From: Nemertoderma westbladi
Taxonomy: Eukaryota; Xenacoelomorpha; Nemertodermatida; Nemertodermatidae
Length of the DNA: 36,768 bases
Assembly: GCA_032718475.1 (NCBI GenBank)
Contig: JAUCBJ010001192.1
Coordinates: forward strand, 1-36,768
Reading direction: 5' to 3'
Every line of letters begins with the position of its first letter. Position 1 is the stretch's first letter. The position numbers were made by a program, and so were the translations under genes. Below are positions 21,757 through 31,157 of this stretch, piece by piece. The notes under the pieces are model-generated. The model made no database searches and was not told the origin of the DNA. It worked only from the letters and a program-made list of their open reading frames with translations.

Positions 21757-22284
21757 TGTGTAGTGTTTCAGTTATTTATATAGAGTCTGAAGAAAGGCCT
21801 AGGCCAGAAAGTACTCACTTAAATTAATTCAATTATTTTTTACCGTTGGGGAAGACCCTTATCTATTTGTATTTATTCAACTTATGATGGACCCCCTAAC
21901 AGCAGCATGTCGCTTTGTTTCAAGATAAAACCATATAACTCACAAGTTGACATACTATACCATATATATCCATTACCTTTAGATAAATTTTACTTAAAAC
22001 TAAGTTTTTTAAGTTACGTGGTTTTGACTTAGGAGCGCAGTATATTGTGTTTATTGAGTATTGGGTTTAGCAGTAAAAAACAGTTTATAGCAGTTCCGGG
22101 TTTATTGTTGTCAACTTGGTTATTACAATAGAAAGTATTTCGGTCCAATGTCATTATTTCATCTTTGATTCACCTAACTTTTCTGACGTCACACGTATGT
22201 TTTATTTTTCCCCAACTGGTACCGTTGCACAGTGAGGCATCCCTAACACGGACGGTGTGGGGTCTGATTTACACCTCGCCTCGG
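21757..22284. other. Non-coding stretch after the EEF2KMT-like exon
   Basis: No further exon, RNA or repeat was recognised. It would be the first intron if the exon is live. Confidence 0.4.
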
Positions 22285-22810
22285 TGGAAAGAATTTAAAT
22301 AGCGTTGTAGTTTATTCTTACAACTCGTGTAAAATCTGTAATCCTTTCTTTCTTCTCGACTCAAGAATCTCGAGCATTTCGTACCTTGGTTAGGGAAAGA
22401 TGCGGCATAAACTATTACTTCGGCTCTACTGCTGCCCGCATTAATATATTTTATTTTGACTTTAACTAATCCACAAAGCGCCAGGTTATACAAGTATACA
22501 ATATACAAACTCAATGGAACCAAAAACAAACTTTAGGTGAAGTAAAGTAGTTTTATTCGGTTGTAAGGACAGGGATTACGCATTAACCTCTAGAACTAAA
22601 GTGATATTTGTGAGAGGAGGTTAAGTTATATAAAATATCGGCCCCGTTTTTAGCTAAAAAGACCGGACGGCAGAGAGGTTATCACGATAAAGGGTATAAA
22701 TATATACAGTACAAATATAAATATGTATACATAAAACCCTGCCGCTGTAAAGTGCTCCAATTCACTGAATTGTTAAAGTGATTGTTTATTGTTTTGGTAA
22801 AAAAGGAATA
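22285..22810 (-). repeat. Repeat copy (right arm of the inverted pair)
   Basis: This is the reverse complement of about 20588-21126, with moderate divergence and small indels. In minus sense it starts ACCAAAACAATAAACAATCACTTTA. Its frame at 22269-22529 aligns with that at 20892-21101 (shared LYIVYLYNLALCG and VKIKYINA). Confidence 0.75.
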
Positions 22811-23034
22811 AGTGCATGGGAATTAGTGGGAATCGGTTGAAGGGGGTCAAAGGAGATATAACTCGACATGCTACTAATTTATAAGTTTCACTTCGATTCA
22901 TTGATTGATTTGGTTTGTGTTGCATTAAATTCAGATTCACTGAAAACATTAATAACCTGAAAATCATGTATTTAATCAGTTACAAATACATATAATTCAC
23001 TACAAAATACAACAATTTTGTTACCGGTAGATTT

Positions 23035-23108
23035 AAGATTTATGAACAGAATTGATATGGGTGTTTAGGTAGACTTGCCGACGGAATTCTTTATGACAAT
23101 AACCGCAC
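23035..23108 (-). pseudogene. Cut-off 16th zinc finger
   Basis: Just past the stop of the zinc-finger gene the sequence still encodes one more finger in another frame: CGYCHKEFRRQVYLNTHIN followed by SVHKS and a stop. The junction reads AAACATATGTAAGTGCGG, where the other linkers read AAACATAAGTGCGG. The extra 4 bp shift the frame and create the present stop. Confidence 0.85.
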
Positions 23109-24803
23109 TTACATATGTTTGATATCCTTATGTATAGAGTCGAAATGCCGTTTTAGGTCGTGTTTGTAACGGAATTCTTTATTACAATAACCGCACTTAT
23201 ATTTAATATCTTTATGTACAGAGTCGACATGTTGTTTTAGTTTGTATTTTTGAGCAAATGATTTTCCACAATCGGAGCAGCTATACTTGATGATACCTTT
23301 GTGGACAAAGTTAACGTGGGTGTTTAGACTACTTTGCAGGCTGAATTCTTTATTACAATAACCGCACTTATGTTTTATATGTTTGTGAATGTATTCGATA
23401 TGTTTTTTTAGTCCGACTTTTCTAGCAAATGATTTTCCACAATGAAAACAGTTGTACTTGATATCTTTATGGGAGTAGTTGATATGGATGTTTATATTCG
23501 ATAGGTGACTGAATTCTTTCTTACAATAACCGCACTTATGTTTGATATCCTTATGTATAGAGTCGACATGTAGTTTTAGGTGGTGTTTGTAACTGAATTC
23601 TTTATTACAATAACCGCACTTATGTTTGATATCCTTATGTACAGAGTCGACATGTTGTTTTAGGTGGTGTTTGTAACTGAATTCTTTATTACAATAACCG
23701 CACTTATATTTGATATCTTTATGTACAGAGTCGACATGTTGTTTTAGTTTGTCTTTTTGAGCAAATGATTTTCCACAATCGGAGCAGCTATACTTGATGA
23801 TACCTTTATGGGTAAAGTTAATGTGGGTGTTTAGATCCCCTTTCTGACTGAATCCTTTATGACAATAACTGCACTTATATTTAATATCTTGATGTATAGA
23901 GTCGATATGTTGTTTTAGTTTGTCTTTTTTAGCATATGATTTTCCACAATCGGAGCAGCTATACTTGATGATACCTTTGTGGGTAAAGTTAATGTGGGTG
24001 TTTAGACTCATTTTATAGCTGAATTCTTTATGACAATAACCGCACTTATATTTGATATCTTTATGTATAGAGTCGACATGTCGTTTTAGTACGGCCTTTG
24101 TAGCAAATGATTTTCCACAATCGAAACAGTTGTACTTGATATCTTTATGAAAGTAGTTCACATGGGTGTTTAGACTCCTTTGCTGGCTGAATTCTTTATT
24201 ACAATAAACGCACTTATGTTTGATATCGTTATGGATAGCGTCAACATGCTTCTTTACATAATTTTTTATTTTAAACACTTTCTCACAATAATCGCATTTA
24301 TACTTATTCTTGACGTCTTTATGAACGGATTCTATATGTCTATCTAAATTTCCTTTGTCATTAAATAATTCATTGCAATGAAAACAGGATCTGGTATCTG
24401 AAGAAGATACCAACTCCCCAACAGTTTCATTAGAACTACCGGAATTAGTTGTTGCACAACTGATTGTTGGTTCTGTACCTTCAGTTCCAATGGGCCTACG
24501 ATAAGAACAGTCTGGGCTGTCGTTTTCCCGTTTTTCAACAATAAAATAATCTCCAGATTGTTCATAAGAAATATCTTCGTCATCTAGTACAGGGACAACA
24601 TCTACTGCACCGAACAAATTGTTGTGATCTTCGATGGGAGATGATCCGTAAACGCACTTCCCTTGATTAACATCAAGATAATAGGGGGTGGAGTCTGTTG
24701 GTTCTCTCTTTATAATCATACAATCTGTTTGTTCTTTCTTTATAACTATACCGGCACCAGATGATTTCTCTTTCAATAAATTAATTTGTTGATCCATTAT
24801 CAA
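23109..24803 (-). CDS. C2H2 zinc-finger protein with 15 tandem fingers (564 aa)
   Basis: An acidic N-terminal region (1-139) contains two sumoylation-type motifs, IKKEQTD and IKREPTD. From Cys140 to the C-terminus there are 15 fingers of the form C-x2-C-x12-H-x4-5-H. Linkers are HKDIK(Y/H)KC or HKGIIKYSC, not the usual TGEKPY. Fingers alternate between a GYCNKEF type and a (S/F)DCGKSF type, so a two-finger unit was amplified. The protein should bind DNA or RNA in the nucleus; the target is unknown. No KRAB, BTB or SCAN domain is visible. The whole frame is in one exon as seen, and the ATG 24803 (with a second Met two codons on) is the first in frame. The C-terminus was shortened by a 4-bp insertion that cuts off a 16th finger. 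It could be an expanded, fast-evolving family member. Confidence 0.88.
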   Translation of the reverse strand: MIMDQQINLLKEKSSGAGIVIKKEQTDCMIIKREPTDSTPYYLDVNQGKCVYGSSPIEDHNNLFGAVDVVPVLDDEDISYEQSGDYFIVEKRENDSPDCSYRRPIGTEGTEPTISCATTNSGSSNETVGELVSSSDTRSCFHCNELFNDKGNLDRHIESVHKDVKNKYKCDYCEKVFKIKNYVKKHVDAIHNDIKHKCVYCNKEFSQQRSLNTHVNYFHKDIKYNCFDCGKSFATKAVLKRHVDSIHKDIKYKCGYCHKEFSYKMSLNTHINFTHKGIIKYSCSDCGKSYAKKDKLKQHIDSIHQDIKYKCSYCHKGFSQKGDLNTHINFTHKGIIKYSCSDCGKSFAQKDKLKQHVDSVHKDIKYKCGYCNKEFSYKHHLKQHVDSVHKDIKHKCGYCNKEFSYKHHLKLHVDSIHKDIKHKCGYCKKEFSHLSNINIHINYSHKDIKYNCFHCGKSFARKVGLKKHIEYIHKHIKHKCGYCNKEFSLQSSLNTHVNFVHKGIIKYSCSDCGKSFAQKYKLKQHVDSVHKDIKYKCGYCNKEFRYKHDLKRHFDSIHKDIKHM

Positions 24804-25766
24804 ATCTTCAATAAATATTAATCAATAAATTAAATACAGGTGGCAGTAGTTTTAGGTATGTCAAGCTCTTCACTAATATAAATTTCATGCGATGTAAATA
24901 TAATAAATAGATTATATAAGGGCGTTTAAAAGTTGCATGTCGCTGTAACGGAATGGCGCAGGTTATAGTGACTGACAAGCAAATGGAACCAAAAGAAAAC
25001 CATCACTACTACAGTACCAGTACGATTCGAGAGTAAAGGTTTAGGTGATTTATTAAATATGTTATTGGCGATTCAATTAAAGAGACAGAGTGTGCTACAT
25101 ACGGTCGCGGTTATATGAAACTACGACAGTTCCTATGTAGCAAACTTCGCTCGCGTTTGAACTTAAGTAATTAATTACCGGTACCTAATACTTAAACAAA
25201 AACTCAAGTTTGCGTAGCTGATTATGAAACTGTAACCTGTAAAGCTAGTCGCTACGGACATTGTCAATACTGCTAACTTTTAAGGTCATTTTCACTTGGT
25301 TGTTATGGTATTTTCCAAAAACTAAATATGCCATTAATTTCATTATATCAAAAATAGTAATCTTCCATAAATGTTAACTCATCATATCTACAGATATACT
25401 ATAAGAGCTGTTGCTATGGCAGTTTCCTCCGTTGCTATGTTTAAGACCCTCTAAAAAACCAGCTCATCCGTTTGGTGAAGTCTACCCAATTTGTTTATAA
25501 TGTCCGATATCAGTATTAATTTTATTCTTAAATAAATAGTTATTCAATACTGGTATATAATATATATGTATATCTGTGTATCACTATATTTATACTTCTG
25601 TGCTATTTACTGTATATTATTTAGCAATTTTACTATGGGCGATGCCTGCAATAAAGATAAATAAATAAATAAATAAAATAAAATCAGTACTAAACATCTA
25701 TATGGTGTAGTTCAGTCGTATAAAAAACACTTACGGGGTTATAGGCTGAAATCTGTATTACATATA
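24804..25766. other. Upstream region of the zinc-finger gene, no gene seen
   Basis: At 24920-24939 GCGTTTAAAAGTTGCATG matches a motif also found at 33333-33355 (inverted) and 30493-30515. At 25270-25450 three GTTGYTATGG-type motifs occur, weakly like the Helitron X-boxes. AAATAAATAAATAAA lies near 25660. Nothing else is recognised. Confidence 0.5.
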
Positions 25767-26564
25767 GAAACACTTAGATTTATAAACATTGAGGCAGAAA
25801 ACAACAGTTGGACAATTTTTTACCGACGAAAATACGAAATTAAACATCATGATTATTGAAATATTTCCGTTGCTATGTTAACCCGAGGTCCCGAGCGGGT
25901 TTTATAAATTGCAGAATGATAACAATTCAACCAGTGTGTAGGAGTGTGGAACAATTCAACCAGTGTGGATACACTGCGTTGTACCGGTACTAAACTAGAC
26001 TTTAAATGATACCGACTGAGCTCTGAAACTGCAAGCTTGACGATGAGTAGGTGTGGCATTCAAGGCGATAAATGCTCCGTTAGATGGAAACCACAATGAG
26101 ACTAAACGACAAAACGAAGTTTGGACTTCGTCGTCTTCATTCTGAGTTTATTGGACATCAGTCTTCCATTCCGGGTTTATTTGGACTCGGCTACTTTGTT
26201 ATCGGGTTTACTTTTACTCCATGTGCCACCTGCCGTATTAATGTTCAACCGATTTCGCCGCCACATCGTATTCATCGTGAAGCCTTCAGTTAGTCGAAAA
26301 CGTTAATATGAGTAGTCTAGTCTAGTACAGTAGTACCGGTACACGCAGTGCATTCTACTGAAGTACCCTACTGGCTAAATTGTTATCAATTCTGAAATTT
26401 AAAACTCCTTAAAGTTTTAAACTCCTGGCAACGAAAAGTTTAAAACTCCTGGCAACGAACGGTACGGCAACGGTAGTTAATTATGTCGTTTTCTTTTGAA
26501 CTTTCGCTAAAAAAATATAGCAAACCATAGTTTCTGCCTCATTTTTGATAAATCTAGGTGTTTC
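25767..26564. mobile_element. Possible ~800-bp element with 34-bp terminal inverted repeats
   Basis: 25767-25800 and 26531-26564 are inverted copies with 30 of 34 matching (GAAACACYTAGATTTAT and TGAGGCAGAAA on both). Similarity continues weakly inwards. Inside are a short duplication AACAATTCAACCAGTGTG (near 25921 and 25951) and a second one, AAACTCCTGGCAACGAA (near 26420 and 26443). No transposase is encoded. Confidence 0.5.
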
Positions 26565-27300
26565 GAGATGTTTCCGGCCGTTAGCAAACTCGGTGTTTAT
26601 TCTAGCTGTAGATGTTTCCAGGTATTACTGTATTAGTAGGCCTACGTTTGAACGACAATTCAGCCATTAATTATCTGATGTCAGTATGGTTAGGCTAGTG
26701 TCGTTCAAACGTACTAATACCCTGTTTCCATGCATTTTCCAGGGTTTTCAGCTTTTTAGTACATACCAAGGTGCAAGGACTACTCTACTGATCTACCATT
26801 GCAGCCATATACATGTATACGCAACTGTCTGACAGTACTTACCCATAATACTGTAATAGAGTAATACTGTATGTGAGTGAAAATGGGGTGGGGTCAAGGA
26901 CTACTATACTACAGTAGTATAGTAGTCCTTGGGTGGGGTATATGGGGTATATGGGGTGGGGTGTGTAGAGGTATAGCCTACATAGAGGCTACATGTACAG
27001 TAGGTAGGTATAGCCTACATGTAGACAGGTAGATGCACGTGTAGGGTGAATGTAAGGTAGGTGTAGTCCCATATATATTAATGTATAGATGTAATTTTTA
27101 TGTGTCGACTTGCAGTAATGTGATGCACGGTCGTCAATCAGGATATGTTAGTGCGAACCAAAACAGTAAACTTTAAACAAAACAAATCTACTGGATTCTC
27201 GAACCGCTGAGGCAGAAAACAGTTTACGAACGGACAAAACTAGACAAAAATAAAATCCCGCGCAGCGAATCCTAACTAATGGTGCTGACTGGCTGACGGA
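26565..27300. repeat. Region of small hairpins and GT-rich low complexity
   Basis: 26644-26657 (ACGTTTGAACGACA) pairs with 26699-26712. A perfect 18-bp-arm palindrome is at 26895-26931. 26931-27060 is GGGGTATAT/GTAGGTATAGCC-rich low complexity. No gene is supported. Confidence 0.7.
26895..26931. repeat. Perfect 37-bp palindrome with one-base centre
   Basis: CAAGGACTACTATACTAC, then A, then the exact reverse complement. It could extrude as a cruciform. No function is shown. Confidence 0.95.
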
Positions 27301-29225
27301 CTAAAAGCACTCGTATACTTTGCCGCGGTGTGATTTATACTGTAGTTCGATGTTCAAAGTTTTGAATGTTTTAGTTAAATTTTTTCCGGATATAAAAATA
27401 TTTGTGTCGCCTGCAAACAGAATGAATTTAATAATGTTTGATATATTGGTAATGTCGTTGATATATACAAGGAACAGTAAAGGACCAAGAATGGACCCCT
27501 GTGGAACACCTAACGCAATAATTGAAGGTTGTGATAATACTCCTTGAAAATCTACAAATTGCTTTCTATTTGTAAGGTAGTTGGTGTACCACTGGAGAGG
27601 AATACCACGCACACCATAATTTTCCAATTTAGAAATTAATATTTTAAAATCAACATTATCAAAGGCCTTTGATAGATCAAGGAACAGGCCCACTGTAGAT
27701 TCTTTATTTTCAACACCTTCAATAAGTTTGTTCTGAAGAAGAGACAGCGCCATGATAGTAGATTTTTTATTTTGAAAACCAAATTGAGAATCATTAATTG
27801 CATATGAACCATTGAAGAAACTTACAGTTTGCTGAAATACTGCCTTTTCTAGAATTTTGGAGAAGAATGGTAAGATACTTATAGGGCGATAGTTAGAACA
27901 AAGGGAAGATTCATTGGCCTTAAACACCGGGACAATTCTTGCAATTTCCCATTGTTCTGGGAAGATCCCGAGAGAAAGAGACTGGTTGATAATATGAGTT
28001 ATAGGTTCGATTTTATCAGGTGAAAACAATTTCTTGCTATAACAGGGTCAACACAATCTGAACTGATCGCTTTCGACCGGCTCAGGCCAAGCACGAGAGC
28101 TTCCACGTCGCCTTTGTCAAGAGGTGAAAAAAACAGTGTATTAGTTAAAGGATCATTGAGTGAGTCTTTGAAGAATCCAGATGGTGGCGTAATTTTATCG
28201 GCAAGTTTACTAGCTACTGAACTAAAGTATTTAGAGAATCCATTTCCAATCTTGGATTTGTTATCCGTCATGTACTTGTCAATTAGAAATTTCCCGGAAA
28301 CAGAATTGCTTTTTTTGTTGATAATTTCCTTTATAACAGACCATGTTTTACTAATGTTTGGCACATATTTTATAATGTTGTTGCTTCGCAATTCTAATTG
28401 TTTTAGTTAGTATATTTTTGTACGATAAATATTCCTGCTTTGCTTCAGTAGATTTTGTTTTAATATATTTTGCATATAGTGAATGTTTCTTTCTTATGGA
28501 GGTATAAAGTTTTTCAGATATCCATGGTTTCACAACATTAATAATTTTAACCTTTCTAATTGGAAAAGTGACGTTGTATAAATTTTGATAAATTTCAAAG
28601 AAATTCTGAAGCGCATCGTTTGGATCTTGCTTACAAGTTACATTGTTCCACGAACTTATAAGACGCAATTTTTCACAGAATAGAGCACAGTTTTTTTGAG
28701 ATTTATCACGCACTAAGATGTATGAATGTTTCCAAAATTTACTTCTATTAAACGGCAAATTTGTTTGGGCAAATACAGGCAAGTGATCGGATATACTACC
28801 AACAATGATACCCGAGCGTTTTACTAAACTTATGTCGTTCGCAAGGATGTTATCGGTACAAGTTGCAGTGTTATCCGTGATGCGAGTGGGCTTATTAATT
28901 AATGGAAATCTAAAATTACTGGCTAATAAATCTAAAAATTCTCGGACGTTCGGCCTGTCCTGTAATTTCAATAAGTCCAGATTGAAGTCACCCAAAAGAT
29001 AACAAAGTTTTCCCTCTTTATTTATTATTTTTAGTGTTTCAGTTAATCTATCAAAAAATTATGTAATATTCGTTTTTGGTGCTCGATAAATACAGCCAAT
29101 GATTATATTTTTTTCCGACTTACGTTGCCACTCCATAAAAACTGATTCATATGCTACAGACCGATTCTTAGCTTGTTTTAGGTCATTCCTACGTTTGAAA
29201 TCTATATTTTCGGGGATACCGGGAG
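27301..29225 (-). pseudogene. Degenerate LINE: endonuclease plus reverse transcriptase
   Basis: In minus sense, from the right: ENIDFKRRNDLK, NIIIGCIYRAPKTNI and a stop, then GDFNLDLLK, DNILANDISLVK and GSISDHLPVFA. These are the APE-type endonuclease motifs. A linker with KPWISEKLYTSIRKKH follows, then the [51 protein letters not shown] and KFILFAGDTNIF. The last should be FADD, so one catalytic aspartate has become Gly. Frameshifts near 28370 and 28010 and a stop near 29060 also disable it. It is truncated at both ends: the RT stops right after the palm (about 27345), and the start of the endonuclease is missing. It is a Jockey-superfamily-type LINE, of another lineage than the one at 2584. 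Confidence 0.87.
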
Positions 29226-29240
29226 ACCACCACATTTTCC

Positions 29241-29444
29241 GGGGTGTAAACGCTACACCCACAACCGACAACCAACGCCAACGCCGAAACCATTATTAAA
29301 GCTAATTAATGTTAATTAGGAACAAGTTACAGTGAAAGGTTATTCTAACCAAAACAATAAACGAGAGTGACGAATTCAGGTTACATTTTCATATTTGCTA
29401 TTGTCGGCAGTGGTTGTCGGCTGTCGGCGTAGCGTTTACACCCC
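29241..29444. repeat. ~200-bp inverted-repeat element next to the LINE
   Basis: GGGGTGTAAACGCTAC at 29241-29256 pairs with 29429-29444, and the similarity extends to 40-bp arms (29241-29280, 29405-29444). The spacer is 124 bp. It may be a small TIR element at the 5' end of the LINE fragment. Confidence 0.65.
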
Positions 29445-30075
29445 ATTTACCGGGATATTTTCTCCCTTTTTCAATAATGACCAACTTCACACTCGCGTTG
29501 AATTTCACTTGCCGCACGCATCCGCACCGCAATTTGGCCCGGATGTGAAGTATACTAGACTTTCAGCTTATATTTCACTTTGCAGTTTACCGCCATGTGA
29601 ATATAACCAAAACAATAAACGAATTAGTATCTGTACAGGTTATTAGGTTGAAATAAGCGCTACACAACACTCATATTGGGAAATTTAGAAAATACAAATT
29701 ATTCAGTTAGAAATTTTGAACGAAAAGTGAAATGGGATTCTTCACATGGTCACAGCAATGTTTGATTTAGTGGTCGGTATCTTCAAAGGAAGTGTTCAGT
29801 GCTAAGTTCTCATGGTATTGTACAAAACGTGTAGGACAGTTTAATGTTTTATACAGTCGATCAGATCCCACACTCATCAATAAAAAAGTAACACAATATA
29901 GAATCTGGCAATTAAATCATAATAGTTTTTATATTTATAAAGTTCTACAGTAGATTTGAAATTAAGCCAAGGACAAGATCTGAATTAAAAAATATGGATG
30001 GATTAATTAATTAAGTATTAAATATGTCTGTATTTAATAGCCGAACTCTATAATAGTGAGAGTTAGACGAACATT
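29445..30075. other. Non-coding stretch with a repeated 17-mer
   Basis: ACCAAAACAATAAACGA is at 29606-29622, and also at 29348-29364 (just to the left) and 20597-20613. No gene is recognised. Confidence 0.5.
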
Positions 30076-30484
30076 CCTTGGTATAACTCGGTTTTTATAA
30101 TTGACCTCGCTCGCTGTGATCGCGCGGAAAATTGTACAGCTCGGGTCGCCGGTAAATAAAGCGATATTGTATTTCCATGTAGGCCTAATAAATAATTAAT
30201 GATTTATTCTCAGTCGAATATAAATTTCGCAAACTATTGTACTGTAGTGCCTAAACTAGTGTCATTCTGTCATTAATCTAATCTACGAAATAAACAAATC
30301 TAATTTTACATCGAAGGAATTCCACCATTATTAATACTAATAATCATTATTGGCGTAATATTTTGTTGCCATACGCTGTAACGCCAATATAATATTGTTC
30401 GGTTAATAATCGATTACATTCCGGTGTACTAACTCACCAGCAGTTAAACGCCCCCCCCCCCCCTCCCCCTCCCCCCTAGTTCAG
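30076..30484 (-). pseudogene. Decayed duplicate of a TMEM19 intron/exon border
   Basis: This stretch matches 36339-36747 in the same orientation over about 370 bp of intron, through the splice donor and into the exon edge (CTCACCAGCAG). After a deletion of most of the exon, the match resumes at CCCCCTAGTTCA, here with an expanded C run (about 14 C at 30450-30463). The intron parts share GGTCGCCGGTAAATAAAGCG and ATATTGTATTTCCATGTA. It is about 6.25 kb downstream of the live TMEM19 segment and cannot code. Confidence 0.75.
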
Positions 30485-30492
30485 ATGAGATA

Positions 30493-30515
30493 TGATATGA
30501 GCGTTCAAAAGTTGC
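30493..30515 (+). repeat. Left member of a 23-bp inverted pair around the KLHL10-like gene
   Basis: TGATATGAGCGTTC, then AAAAGTTGC. The reverse complement with one mismatch is at 33333-33355, on the other side of the KLHL10-like gene. Confidence 0.7.
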
Positions 30516-31157
30516 TTAAAAGTTTGCTTCTACGCGAGGCCATTTATTCTATTTAATAAACCCAGGAACATTACTCAGAGGTAGCTGGGCAACAATGCAA
30601 TACCTTATGTCTATTCATATAAACACGTTCGTGGGGCGGTGCGCAGCACGCGAAGTTGAGTAAGTTCGAAACAAGTTCGATTCGATCTGGAGTCATCTTT
30701 AGTATACCCATACAAAATTTTTGTTGAAAATGGTTAAAATCTTCAAATGTTATTTACGAATGAATTTTTCATTACAGGCGGACATACCGACGGACATGAA
30801 ATTTTGCACTATTTACTAATTATAATTGTGCGCTAAGGCTCGCCCTGACTGCGTGGCTCGCCCCACAAAGTGTTCCAGATTTTTTTTAACACACTACATT
30901 ATTAACAATTTGCTATTCTAAATCGCATCTTGGCCTACTATAATAATTATTAATAATTCTATAATAAAATAACTATAATACTATAATTATAGTAGGTGAT
31001 GATCGCATATTCAATAATATTTACAATAGGAAATATTTAATAATATTTTTAAAATTTTTTATATTAAATACAATATTTAAAATAAGAAAGCGTAATAATT
31101 CAGCAATTTACATAGACAACGAAAGTTGATAAGCAAACATCAGATAATCATGATCAA
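30516..31157. other. 3' flank of the KLHL10-like gene, nothing recognised
   Basis: Very AT-rich near 30930-31090, with a CGCTAAGGCTCGCC / GTGGCTCGCCCC stretch at 30830-30870. No gene is seen. Confidence 0.5.

Noticed and set aside
26084-26306. Two overlapping plus frames
   Set aside because: Short, overlapping in different frames and inside a likely TIR element; no family match.
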